The translations under genes were made by a program, and so were the position numbers. Of a stretch of DNA of 64,000 nt, positions 33,427 to 41,991 are shown piece after piece (within the stretch, counting starts at the first letter, position 1; each line of letters opens with the position of its first letter). The notes under the pieces were generated by a model. The model searched no databases. It was given only the letters and a program-made list of their open reading frames with translations, and was not told the origin of the DNA. The stretch spans positions 328,036 through 392,035 of the forward strand of contig NZ_BAFP01000274.1 of assembly GCF_000308455.1 (NCBI RefSeq), written 5' to 3'. This stretch comes from Nocardia abscessus NBRC 100374. GTDB lineage: Bacteria; Actinomycetota; Actinomycetes; Mycobacteriales; Mycobacteriaceae.

Positions 33427-33572
33427 TGTCCTCAGGGGGTGCTGGTTGGTGCCCACGGCAGCGACAGGCATGCGCCTTCTCTATCGAATGTAGGATAACT
33501 TATCCAGAAGGCAACGCAACGTGGCTTTTGGGCTACCGCTGGCAGTTGCGGGTGAACGCGGCAAGCTTCTAA
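33426..33572 (+). CDS. possible leaderless 48-aa ORF
   Basis: ATG 33426 lies five bases after the -10-like TACTGT. The product starts MSSGGAGWCPRQRQ and ends LGYRWQLRVNAASF. No homology recognised and codon use is only moderate, so it may be a chance frame. Confidence 0.25.
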   Translation: MSSGGAGWCPRQRQACAFSIECRITYPEGNATWLLGYRWQLRVNAASF

Positions 33573-33804
33573 CTTCTTCCCGCCGGGACTCCAACTCGCT
33601 CCCTCCGGGCAGTCGCCTGATGGTATGAATATGCATTAACATAATACGCAGCCGGGCACTGCTGGTCGGCAGTGTCGCTGCCGGTCGGAACGACGGTGGC
33701 GGGAGTCGGGTCGTTCGTCGGTCCGCGCAATCGGGCGCAGTCGGCGAGGGATGTCGTGGCGGGCGCCGTTCCTGTCCTTTGTGCGCATGGTGCAGTGAGT
33801 CGAG
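33573..33804. other. intergenic, comparatively AT-rich, no feature seen
   Basis: A stretch with ATGCATTAACATAATACG-like composition, unlike the rest of the window; no gene supported on either strand. Confidence 0.3.
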
Positions 33805-33999
33805 ATGGTGAACCCGCAAAACGTTCGACATATCCATATCGAATCCGGTGCTCTCGTCTTGGACTATCAGGCGTGCGCCGAACAGGCCGCGAGTGTGGCC
33901 GAGGTCTTGGCGAGCAGTCATCCGGAGCTCATCGTCACGATCGACGACAACGTCGACGTCGGGTTGCCCGCGCTGCCCTGTGGCGACCTTTGGGATTGA
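33805..33999 (+). CDS. 64-aa acidic hypothetical protein
   Basis: Starts MVNPQNVRHIHIESGALVL at ATG 33805. The text (ACAEQAASVAEVLASSHPEL, IVTIDDNVDVGLPALPCGD) is protein-like, acidic, with two cysteines and no membrane helix. The ribosome-binding site is weak (GAGTCGAG). It precedes the acyl-CoA dehydrogenase gene by 89 bases. Not recognised. Confidence 0.4.
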   Translation: MVNPQNVRHIHIESGALVLDYQACAEQAASVAEVLASSHPELIVTIDDNVDVGLPALPCGDLWD

Positions 34000-34088
34000 G
34001 CATGTGAGCAGCGCCAACGGATTGACGACGGATGCCGTCAGTTCTAATGTGATGGCACTTGCCATCACATTGGAAGGCGGCGTTCGCC

Positions 34089-35801
34089 ATGGTCCTGTTC
34101 AACCCGAAGACCGAAACGTTCGAGGAGTTCGATCCCGCTACGCGGGCTCGGTTGCGTTCGGTGGTCGACTTCTTCGAGAAGAAGGGCAAGCGGGCGCTCA
34201 CCGGCGACGCGCAGCGCGCCGAGTGGTACGAGGACTGGATGGAGTTCCTCGCCGAGAGCCGCATCCTCGCGTACATGGCGACACCGCGGTCGAGCGCGGA
34301 CGAAGACCCGGACAAGCGCTGGGACACCGCGTTCATCTCCCGGTTCAACGAGATCACCGGCTTCTACGGACCGCAGTACTGGTACGCCTGGGGCGTTTCC
34401 ACACTCGGTCTCGCCACCATTTGGCAGAGCGCCAACGGCAAGGCGCACCTGCGCGCCGCCGAGGAGCTCGACCGCGGCGGAATCATCGGTTTCGGGCTGT
34501 CGGAGAAGGATCACGGCGCCGACATCTACGCCACCGATATGCTGCTCACCCCCGACGGGGCGGGCGGGTTCACCGCTACCGGCAGCAAGTACTACATCGG
34601 CAACGGCAACGTGGCCCGGATCGTGCCGACCATCGGCAGGCGCACCGACCTCGAAGGTCCCGACGCGTACGTCTGGTTCGTCGCCGACAGCAGGCACCCG
34701 AACTACCGGCTGGTGAAGAACGTCATCCACGGCCAGAACTTCGTCAGTGCCTACGACCTGGTGGACTATCCCGTTTCGGCCGACGACGTGCTGCACGTGG
34801 GCCGCAAGGCGTTCGACGCCGCGCTCGCCGCGGTCAACTGCGGCAAGTTCAACATCGGCATGGTCGCGCTGGGCATCACCGAGCACTGTTTCTACGAGAC
34901 GATCAACCACGCCTCCGCCAAGATCCTGTTCGGGCATCCGGTCACCGACTTCGCGCAGGTGCGCCAGATTCTGTCCGACAGCTACGTGCGTATGAACGCC
35001 ATGCGCCTCTACCACGAACGGGCGATCGATTACATGCGCTGCTCGACGCCGGAGGATCGCCGCTTCGTGATGTTCAACTCCATCGGCAAGATGAAGGTCA
35101 CCCGCGAGGCCGAGCGCGTGTTCCGTGAGCTGTCGGATGTCATCTCCGCCAAGGGTTTCGAGAAGGACACCTACTTCGCGATGGCGCGCGGCACCATCGA
35201 CTCCATGCCCCGGCTGGAGGGCACCGCCCACGTGAATATGGCGCTCACGCTGAAATTCATGCCGAACTTCCTCTTCCATCCGGCGGACCTGCCCGCGGTG
35301 CCGGTGCGACGGGACCCCGGCGACGACGAGTCACTGTTCCGGCAGCCGGGCGCGGCCGGACTGAGCAAGGTTCGCTTCGCCGACTGGCGGCCCGCGTACG
35401 CGCCCTACCGGCACCTGCCGAACGTGGCGCTGTTCGTCGAGCAGGCCGAGCAGTTCACCCAGTTCCCGGTGCAGGCGCCGCCGACCGCGGCGCAGTTGGA
35501 GGACCTGGACTATCAACTGGCGGTCGGGGAGTTGTTCACGCTGCTGCCCTATGGGCAGCTCGTCCTGGAGCAGGCCGCGATCGCCGGGACGTCCGACGAC
35601 CTCGTGGATTCGATCTTCGAGGTGTTCGTTCGGGACTTCTCCGCGTACGCGCTCGGGGTGTTCTCGAAGGCTTCCTCCACCCCTGCTCAGCAGGACTGGG
35701 CCCGGAATGCGCTGCGCAAACCGGTCATCGACCAGCGGCGAACCGCGCGTCTGCACGACGAGGTGCTGAGCTACGCCGGCACGTTCGAGATGAACCCGTA
35801 G
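34089..35801 (+). CDS. acyl-CoA dehydrogenase family protein
   Basis: 570 residues from ATG 34089 (GGAAGG upstream). The acyl-CoA dehydrogenase core is visible: GIIGFGLSEKDHGADIYATD (FAD/substrate region), FTATGSKYYIGNGNVAR, then the helical C-terminal part with a long extension to residue 570. The size is nearer to mycobacterial long FadE proteins than to classic 390-residue enzymes. It probably oxidises a fatty or steroid-side-chain acyl-CoA in the cytoplasm. It lies 1 kb upstream of the yrbE-mce lipid import operon in the same direction, which fits catabolism of imported lipid, although not in the same transcript. Confidence 0.85.
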   Translation: MVLFNPKTETFEEFDPATRARLRSVVDFFEKKGKRALTGDAQRAEWYEDWMEFLAESRILAYMATPRSSADEDPDKRWDTAFISRFNEITGFYGPQYWYAWGVSTLGLATIWQSANGKAHLRAAEELDRGGIIGFGLSEKDHGADIYATDMLLTPDGAGGFTATGSKYYIGNGNVARIVPTIGRRTDLEGPDAYVWFVADSRHPNYRLVKNVIHGQNFVSAYDLVDYPVSADDVLHVGRKAFDAALAAVNCGKFNIGMVALGITEHCFYETINHASAKILFGHPVTDFAQVRQILSDSYVRMNAMRLYHERAIDYMRCSTPEDRRFVMFNSIGKMKVTREAERVFRELSDVISAKGFEKDTYFAMARGTIDSMPRLEGTAHVNMALTLKFMPNFLFHPADLPAVPVRRDPGDDESLFRQPGAAGLSKVRFADWRPAYAPYRHLPNVALFVEQAEQFTQFPVQAPPTAAQLEDLDYQLAVGELFTLLPYGQLVLEQAAIAGTSDDLVDSIFEVFVRDFSAYALGVFSKASSTPAQQDWARNALRKPVIDQRRTARLHDEVLSYAGTFEMNP

Positions 35802-36042
35802 CCCATGACCCTGGATGCGATAGAGAATATCCATGAACATGGTGGGATAGAGGGCGATCGCACAGGATGCTATGTGCTGCTCAGATCCAACAAGTCAGAG
35901 CTGATTTGTCCGAAGTGGTTCCATACTTGGAAGAATTGCGACTAACATAGCGGCTCGGGTCCCCTTGGTTCGGCGGTGCGGGCGGACACCTGCGGTACGG
36001 CAGGTGTCCCAGCCCGCGGCGGCGTGGGATCGGAGCGAAAGG
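35802..36042 (+). other. intergenic region with small ORF and inverted repeat
   Basis: A 46-codon frame at 35805-35945 begins three bases after the dehydrogenase stop but has AT-rich third positions and no known relatives, so I do not call it. TTCCA-TACT-TGGAA (35919-35932) is a perfect short inverted repeat that may be an operator for the following genes. Confidence 0.3.
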
Positions 36043-36279
36043 ATGCATCGACGCATGCTCAAGAAACTCGACCGAATACTCGGTTATGAGATGAAGGTTT
36101 CCGAGTTCCTCGGCACCCTCATCATCATCGGCGTTCCGTATGGGCTGATCGGGGTGATCTGGACCCTCACCCATACCGGTCACCTGCGCGCCATGCACGG
36201 CCTCGATCTGGTCGTGTCGTTCCTGGGCTCGATCGTGTGCTGGCCGGTGCTCACCTTCTCGAATGTGTGCATGACCTGA
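36043..36279 (+). CDS. small two-span membrane protein A upstream of mce operon
   Basis: 78 residues from ATG 36043, seven bases after GGAG. A basic start (MHRRMLKKLDRILGYEMKV) is followed by helix FLGTLIIIGVPYGLIGVIWTL and a second helix LDLVVSFLGSIVCWPVLTF. Its TGA overlaps the ATG of the next small gene by one base (TGATG), so the pair is coupled. Not recognised; position just ahead of yrbE suggests an accessory role in lipid import or its control. Confidence 0.6.
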   Translation: MHRRMLKKLDRILGYEMKVSEFLGTLIIIGVPYGLIGVIWTLTHTGHLRAMHGLDLVVSFLGSIVCWPVLTFSNVCMT

Positions 36280-36467
36280 TGATGGCTCTGGTGTGGCTCA
36301 TCGACGTCCTGGTGATCGTGGTCAAGATCCTCGGTGGGCGGATGAAGGTCAATCCCGTTCTCCGCTTCGGGCTCTGGGTGGCTGTGCTCAGCCTTCTGGC
36401 GGCCGGTTGTGTGGTGCTCGTAGCCCTCGTGGTGCTGCTGCAACGTTGGCTGGAAGGCCTCGCCTAG
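36279..36467 (+). CDS. small two-span membrane protein B upstream of mce operon
   Basis: 62 residues from ATG 36279 (an ATG follows at 36282). Helices MALVWLIDVLVIVVKILGG and LRFGLWVAVLSLLAAGCVVL with a central basic loop (GGRMKVNP). Translationally coupled to protein A through a TGATG overlap. No family recognised. About 300 bases separate it from yrbEA. Confidence 0.6.
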   Translation: MMALVWLIDVLVIVVKILGGRMKVNPVLRFGLWVAVLSLLAAGCVVLVALVVLLQRWLEGLA

Positions 36468-36681
36468 CCGCTCCTGCGGCCCCGGCCGTCCATGGCGTGG
36501 AAGAATATGTAGTTACTTACACACTCACTCGCTTTCCGGACTACTGTCCACCTGGCTGTATCTGGTGGAAATGCGAAGCTCACACGGCAGGTAAGCGAGG
36601 ACTGGAGTACCCGCAGCGGGGCTGCGGCTGGCTTCGGATATGAAATAGACGATCACTTATCACTTGTACGACGTCTGTGAT

Positions 36682-36699
36682 GTGTGCAACACTGCACAC
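36682..36699. promoter_or_regulatory. palindrome ahead of yrbEA, possible TetR operator
   Basis: GTGTGCA-ACAC-TGCACAC: perfect 7-base arms around four bases, 66 bases upstream of the yrbEA start. The arms share TGCAC with the palindrome at 47429. Confidence 0.45.
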
Positions 36700-36764
36700 G
36701 CTCCGCACCCCCCGAAGGGGCGGCCGCCGGCGGCGGACGGGAAATCGGAAAGGAACGGCCACCG

Positions 36765-37640
36765 GTGACTGCCTCGCTGCGAACACCAGCCGACGAGCGA
36801 CCGCCACGAGAACCGGGCGAGCTCGAGAAGATCATCGACAGCGCCTCGGGATTGTGGCGGCGCCACCCCCAGCGCTCGCTGGAAACGCTGGGCCGGCAAG
36901 TCACCCTGGGCCGCGAAGCGATTGTGCAACTGTTCGTCTCGCTGGTCCGGGGAAGATTTCCCTACCAGGAGTTCATCAAGCAGTGCGCGTTCATGGCCAA
37001 CGTATCGGCGGCGCCCACGGTGTTCGTGGCCATTCCGATCGCCGTCGTGGTGTCCATTCAGGTCGGCGCTCTGGTGAACCAGGTCGGTGCGACGACATTC
37101 ATCGGCGCGGTCGCGGGATTGGGCATCATCCGGCAAGGCGCGCCGCTGGTGTCGGCGTTGATGGTCGCCGGTGCGGTCGGTTCGGCGATCTGCGCCGATC
37201 TGGGGTCACGAACCATCCGGGAAGAGATCGACGCGATGATGGTGATGGGAGTCGACCCGGTCCGCCGCCTGGTTGCGCCCCGTCTCGCGGCGGCGGTGCT
37301 GGTGAGCGTATTGCTTTGCGGATTCGTCGTTTTCGTCGGCTTCGCGACCGCGTACATGTTCAACGTGTACGCCCAGTCCGGGACGCCCGGCTCGTTCATC
37401 AGCTCGTTCGCGTCCTTCGCGGTAGCCAACGATTTGATCATCGCCTTGGTCAAGGCCGCGATCTTCGGGGTGCTGACCGCGGTGATCGCCTGTGACATCG
37501 GCTTGCACGCGCACGGCGGCCCAGGCGGTGTCGCGAACGCGGTGAACTCGGCGGTGGTCAGTTCCGCGCTGATGTTGTTCGCCACCAACATCATCCTGAC
37601 CCAGCTGTACAACACGCTGTTCCCCGCGAAAGTAGTGTGA
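36765..37640 (+). CDS. yrbEA: YrbE/MlaE-type permease A of Mce transporter
   Basis: 291 residues from GTG 36765, chosen over the frame start at 36684 because AAAGGAA lies a dozen bases upstream and the earlier residues are proline/glycine-rich. About five membrane helices, with the MlaE-family block REEIDAMMVMGVDPVRRLVAPR, the coupling helix that contacts the MceG-like ATPase. Together with YrbEB it forms the membrane pore for lipid import. First gene of yrbEA-yrbEB-mceA-F; overlaps yrbEB by four bases (GTGA). Confidence 0.92.
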   Translation: MTASLRTPADERPPREPGELEKIIDSASGLWRRHPQRSLETLGRQVTLGREAIVQLFVSLVRGRFPYQEFIKQCAFMANVSAAPTVFVAIPIAVVVSIQVGALVNQVGATTFIGAVAGLGIIRQGAPLVSALMVAGAVGSAICADLGSRTIREEIDAMMVMGVDPVRRLVAPRLAAAVLVSVLLCGFVVFVGFATAYMFNVYAQSGTPGSFISSFASFAVANDLIIALVKAAIFGVLTAVIACDIGLHAHGGPGGVANAVNSAVVSSALMLFATNIILTQLYNTLFPAKVV

Positions 37641-38506
37641 GGATGGCGAGCAGTTACACGCCCCCGGCGCTGAAGCCCCTGCACGCCGTCGGGCAAGCCG
37701 CACTCGGGCCCGTTCGTGCCAATCAACGCGTGGGGCATCAAGCCATCACGTTCTTCCAGGCTCTGATCGCCATTCCGTTCGTCCTCAAGCACTATCGCCG
37801 TGAAGTGGCGCGGTTGACCGCCGATATCGGCTGGGGCAACGGATCGCTCATCGTGGGTGGCGGCACGATCGGTGTCGTCGTCATCCTGTGCGCGTTCGGC
37901 GGCATCATCGTCGGGATGGAGTCGTTCACGGCTCTGAACCTGCTCACCATGTCCCCGCTCACCGGCGCGATCTCCGGTTTCGCGACCACCCGTGAACTCG
38001 CGCCGATCCTCGCGACCTTGGCCTTCGCGATCCAGGCGGGATGCAGGTTCACCGCCCAACTGGGCTCGATGCGCATCTCCGAGGAGATCGATGCGCTGGA
38101 GTCCATTGCCATCCGGCCGCTGCCGTATCTGATCAGCACGCGCATGATCGCCTCGACGCTGACCATCATCCCGCTGTACAGCATCGGCCTCGCGACTGCC
38201 TACCTGACCACCAAGATCACGGTGCTGTTCCTGGGAGGAACCGCGGCCGGCACCTACGATCACTACTTCTTTCAGTTCCTGATCGGCACGGACGTCTTCT
38301 TCTCGCTGCTCAAGGTAGTGGTGTTCGTGATGCTGTCGACGTTCATCCAGTGCTACTACGGCTACGTCGCCACAGGTGGCCCGGAAGGGGTCGGGGTCGC
38401 GGCCGGGCGTGCCATCAAGATGGTGATCGTCGTGATGGTGTTCGCGAATCTCTTTCTGACATTGACCATCTGGGGCATCGATCCCGGATTCCGGATTTCG
38501 GGGTGA
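37637..38506 (+). CDS. yrbEB: YrbE/MlaE-type permease B of Mce transporter
   Basis: 289 residues from GTG 37637, which overlaps the YrbEA stop; ATG 37643 is also possible. MlaE family: GGIIVGMESFTALNLLTMSP, ATTRELAPILATLAFAIQAG and EEIDALESIAIRPLPYLIST. Pairs with YrbEA as the permease dimer. The ATPase (MceG) is usually encoded elsewhere and is not in this window. Confidence 0.92.
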   Translation: MRMASSYTPPALKPLHAVGQAALGPVRANQRVGHQAITFFQALIAIPFVLKHYRREVARLTADIGWGNGSLIVGGGTIGVVVILCAFGGIIVGMESFTALNLLTMSPLTGAISGFATTRELAPILATLAFAIQAGCRFTAQLGSMRISEEIDALESIAIRPLPYLISTRMIASTLTIIPLYSIGLATAYLTTKITVLFLGGTAAGTYDHYFFQFLIGTDVFFSLLKVVVFVMLSTFIQCYYGYVATGGPEGVGVAAGRAIKMVIVVMVFANLFLTLTIWGIDPGFRISG

Positions 38507-38513
38507 GCCGAGG

Positions 38514-39962
38514 ATGATTCTGGACCCCAGCGGCCGTGGACCGACGGCCAGACAATTGACCCTCGCGGGACTGGCGGTGCTGACGACGATCGCGGTTCTG
38601 CTGTACCTGCTCGCGCTGCGCTACACCGGATACTTCGAGGACAAGGTCCCCGTGACCATCGTGTTGACCAGCACCGGCGACGGCTTGCCCGGACGGGCGG
38701 ACGTCAAATTCCGCGGGATGGTCGTGGGCCGGGTGGCCGGGGTCGACGTGGTGGCCCGAGGAGCCGAGCAGCGGGCCGGCGTCGATCTGAAACCCGGTCT
38801 GGCGTCGACGATTCCGGTGAACGTGACCGCCAGGGTGATTCCGAACAACCTGTTCGGCGTCACCGCGATCGAACTCGTCGACAACGGCCCGGAAACGAGA
38901 ACGCTGCGGGCGGGCGCGACCATTCCGGAGGACACCGGCAGCGAGACAGTGGCCTTGCAGACGACGTTGAATGTCCTGCGCAACGTGCTCCAGAACATCC
39001 AGCCCGAGAAGTTGGGCCGGGTGCTGGCCACCCTGTCGGCGGCGCTGGACCCCGCGGCGCGCGTGCCCGGCTCGACGGTGGAGCGCCTGGACAACTGGCT
39101 CACCGAGATCAGGGCGACTCCGGGCATCGACGCACTGCTCGGGGATCTCGGGCGAGCGTCGATCGCGTTGAGCCAGTCGGCTCACGAACTGGTGGGGGTG
39201 CTCTCGGAATCGGTGACCACCGCACGAACACTGGCCGAACGGCGCACGAAACTCATCGACCTGCTCGCCACCGGAAACGCGACAGTGGATTCGGTCAACG
39301 CGCTCTTCGCCCGCAACCCCGACGCAGGCAAGTTCCTCGTCGCCGGGCTGGACGACCTGTTCGGCAGCCTGGCCAAGGACCCGGAAGCCATTCCCTACAC
39401 GGCCGCGAACCTGAACGTGGCGCTGCGACGGCTGGCCACCACGTTCCACTTCGGGCCGGCCAAACAGATGGTGTGGAAGATGGACGTGTCGTTCACACCC
39501 TTCCAGCAGTACACGGCGCAGGACTGCCCCCACTACGGCGACCAGTACGGCCCCCGTTGTGGCGGCGCCACTGTGCCCGAGGTGGCGCCCGAGCAGAACT
39601 ACCCGCCACAGCTGATGCCGAAATGGCTCGACGCGGCAGGGCCCGCACCGGTACCGGTTGCGCCCCTGGGTGCCTTGGGGCTGGTGCTTCCTGAACTGCC
39701 CGCGATTCCCGGGCTTCCCTTCCTCCCGGGTCTGCCGTCCATACCCGGTTTTTCGCCTGCGCCGAGTCCCGTCGCACCGGTAGCACCCGACGTGCGGGCT
39801 CCTGGTGCTCCGGTGCAGCCGATCGCGCTACGCGGGTCCGACGCCGTGGCGGCGATCGTCGGAACGCGGCCGACCGTGGCGCAGTACTTGTTGCTGAGTC
39901 CGGTGCTGGCCGGTGGATCGGTCACCGTGACCGCCGCCGACAACGAGGGGGCGGGACGATGA
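38514..39962 (+). CDS. mceA: Mce-family protein MceA
   Basis: 482 residues. N-terminal membrane anchor (about 14-38), then the MCE/MlaD domain (VPVTIVLTSTGDGLPGRADV, KFRGMVVGRVAGVDV), a long helical region that forms the periplasmic tunnel, and a C-terminal proline-rich tail (LPELPAIPGLPFLPGLPSIP region). The six Mce proteins A-F assemble as a hexamer bridging the cell envelope. ATG 38514 is seven bases after the YrbEB stop; its end overlaps mceB. Confidence 0.9.
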   Translation: MILDPSGRGPTARQLTLAGLAVLTTIAVLLYLLALRYTGYFEDKVPVTIVLTSTGDGLPGRADVKFRGMVVGRVAGVDVVARGAEQRAGVDLKPGLASTIPVNVTARVIPNNLFGVTAIELVDNGPETRTLRAGATIPEDTGSETVALQTTLNVLRNVLQNIQPEKLGRVLATLSAALDPAARVPGSTVERLDNWLTEIRATPGIDALLGDLGRASIALSQSAHELVGVLSESVTTARTLAERRTKLIDLLATGNATVDSVNALFARNPDAGKFLVAGLDDLFGSLAKDPEAIPYTAANLNVALRRLATTFHFGPAKQMVWKMDVSFTPFQQYTAQDCPHYGDQYGPRCGGATVPEVAPEQNYPPQLMPKWLDAAGPAPVPVAPLGALGLVLPELPAIPGLPFLPGLPSIPGFSPAPSPVAPVAPDVRAPGAPVQPIALRGSDAVAAIVGTRPTVAQYLLLSPVLAGGSVTVTAADNEGAGR

Positions 39963-40981
39963 AATCAGCCAAGGCGCTGCTGGGCTTCAGCCTTTTCGCG
40001 GTGGTGGCCGTCGCGCTCACCTTCACCATCTGGTCCACTTTGCAGCGGTCGGTCGACGGCGACACGCATCGCTATTCGGCGGTCTTCTCCGATGTCCTGG
40101 GACTGCGCGTCGGGGACGACGTGCGCATGGCGGGCGTGCGGGTCGGCCGCGTGGACGAGATCGACTTCACCGACGGCTACCGCGCCAGGGTCGATTTCCG
40201 GATCGACGAACGCCAGCGGCTCACCACCACGACGAAGGCGCTGGTGCGTTACCAGAATCTGATCGGACAGCGGTATATCGCCCTCGCGCCGGGCAAGGAA
40301 GCGGGCGCCGTCGTCGCGGCGGGGGCACAGATTCCACTGGAGCGAACCGAGCCCTCGTTCGATGTGTCCGCGCTGCTGTCCGGGTTCGAGCCGTTGTTCA
40401 GCGTGCTGCAGCCCGATCAGGTCAATTCGCTGTCCGAGACGTTGATCCAGGCGCTTCAGGGCAATCAGGTGTCCCTCAGCAGCCTGCTCACCCAAGCCGC
40501 CGAGTTGGCGGGCACCTTCGGGCAGCGCGACGAGATCCTGGGGGAGGTCCTGGGCAATCTCAGTTCGGTGATCAGCGGCCTGGCCAACCGCAGCGGCGAG
40601 CTGGAGACGCTGCTCACCCAGGCCAGGGCGCTCGTCGAGGCGCTCTACTCGCAAGGCGAGAGTCTCAAGCATTCGGTCGACCGGGTGGCTGCGACGACCG
40701 ACTCGCTGACCCGCCTGATCATGCAGGTCAAGCCGGGATTGTCGAAGGCGCAGAACGACGCCGGCACCGGTGTCGCGTTGCTGCTGCTCAACGGCGCCTC
40801 CCTGGACCGGGCCGCGGTCGAACTGCCCGCCGTCCTCAACGGCGTCGCACGCTTCACCAGCAACGGCGCCTACGGCAACGCGTATCTGTGCAGCCTCGAT
40901 GTGTCCCTGTGGGGCGTGCTGTTGCCTCCGGGGCTTTTCTCCCAGGTAGGCGGCAACTCACATTCGGAGGTGTGCCGATGA
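39959..40981 (+). CDS. mceB: Mce-family protein MceB
   Basis: 340 residues; N-terminal anchor LLGFSLFAVVAVALTFTIW, MCE domain (YSAVFSDVLGLRVGDDVRMA, GVRVGRVDEIDF) and helical tunnel region, ending near a conserved cysteine segment (YGNAYLCSLDVSLWG). ATGA overlap with mceA and mceC. Confidence 0.9.
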   Translation: MKSAKALLGFSLFAVVAVALTFTIWSTLQRSVDGDTHRYSAVFSDVLGLRVGDDVRMAGVRVGRVDEIDFTDGYRARVDFRIDERQRLTTTTKALVRYQNLIGQRYIALAPGKEAGAVVAAGAQIPLERTEPSFDVSALLSGFEPLFSVLQPDQVNSLSETLIQALQGNQVSLSSLLTQAAELAGTFGQRDEILGEVLGNLSSVISGLANRSGELETLLTQARALVEALYSQGESLKHSVDRVAATTDSLTRLIMQVKPGLSKAQNDAGTGVALLLLNGASLDRAAVELPAVLNGVARFTSNGAYGNAYLCSLDVSLWGVLLPPGLFSQVGGNSHSEVCR

Positions 40982-41991
40982 GCATCGGTGTCCCATGGCC
41001 GGGATTTCTGCGGAACAGATATCTGCGGCTCGGCCTGATCGCGGCGGTCACGGTGGCGGCTCTCCTGATCGGATCCAGTGTCCTGACCCAGGCTCGACTG
41101 GGAGAGAAGACGATTCATGCCGAATTCGCTCAGGCGGCCGGCCTGCGTCCCGGCGCGACAGTGGACGTATCGGGTATCGAAGTCGGTGCGGTGCAGGCGG
41201 TTCGGCTCGACGGCACCAAGGTCGCGGTGGAGCTGAAGGTGCGTCGCGATCTTCGCCTCGGCCCGGACGCGCGCGCGGCCATCAAGATGTCGACGATCCT
41301 CGGCCGCCTGCACGTGGACCTGGTGCCGGGCGACGGAAAGGGATTGCCGGGCAACCGCATCCGCATCGAGAACACCTCGGTGCCGTACAACCTGAGCAAA
41401 GTGATCCAGGACCCGAAGTACAAGAACTCCTTCGAACGCATCGAACGTCTCGATCCGCAGAAGCTCCGCCAGGCGCTGGACCTGGTCGACCAGCAGATGG
41501 GCGATTCCCCGCAGCTGGCGGTCCAGGCGCTCGACAGTATCGGTGCGCTCGCGAAGGTCGTCACCGATCGCCGCGACGAGGTGGACTCGCTGCTGAAAAG
41601 CATGGACCAGGTGTCCCAGCTCGTCTCGGACAACCAGAACAGCGTGCTGCTGTTGCTGACTCGCGGCGAAGCGATCGGCACCGCCGTTCAGAAGCGGCAG
41701 GACCTGTTGCAGCAGTTGCTCGACAACGTCGCGGCCCTGTCGAGATTGCTGCAGGAGATGGGTTTGGAGAACAACGGCCAGCTCGCGCCCCTGATCCACG
41801 ACCTGAACACCATGTCGGAGGGGTTGGCGAAGAACCGCGACAACCTGGACCGACTCTACGAGAACATGCCCATCGCTCTGCGGCAGTTCAACAACGCCGT
41901 CGGGAACGGGCCCTACGGCGACGTGTGGGCGCCGTGGTTCTTCCCGGACAACTGGCTGTGTTTCGCTCGAGCCGTACAGGGGTGCAACTGA
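40978..41991 (+). CDS. mceC: Mce-family protein MceC
   Basis: 337 residues from ATG 40978, which overlaps the MceB stop; the frame extends upstream only into mceB. Anchor LRLGLIAAVTVAALLIGSS, MCE domain (AQAAGLRPGATVDVSGIEVG), helices, and the C-terminal WFFPDNWLCFARAVQGCN. Shares a TGATG overlap with mceD. Confidence 0.9.
   Translation: MSIGVPWPGFLRNRYLRLGLIAAVTVAALLIGSSVLTQARLGEKTIHAEFAQAAGLRPGATVDVSGIEVGAVQAVRLDGTKVAVELKVRRDLRLGPDARAAIKMSTILGRLHVDLVPGDGKGLPGNRIRIENTSVPYNLSKVIQDPKYKNSFERIERLDPQKLRQALDLVDQQMGDSPQLAVQALDSIGALAKVVTDRRDEVDSLLKSMDQVSQLVSDNQNSVLLLLTRGEAIGTAVQKRQDLLQQLLDNVAALSRLLQEMGLENNGQLAPLIHDLNTMSEGLAKNRDNLDRLYENMPIALRQFNNAVGNGPYGDVWAPWFFPDNWLCFARAVQGCN

Noticed and set aside
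35805..35945. 46-codon frame directly after the acyl-CoA dehydrogenase
   Set aside because: AT-rich third positions and no ribosome-binding site; mentioned only in the gap note.
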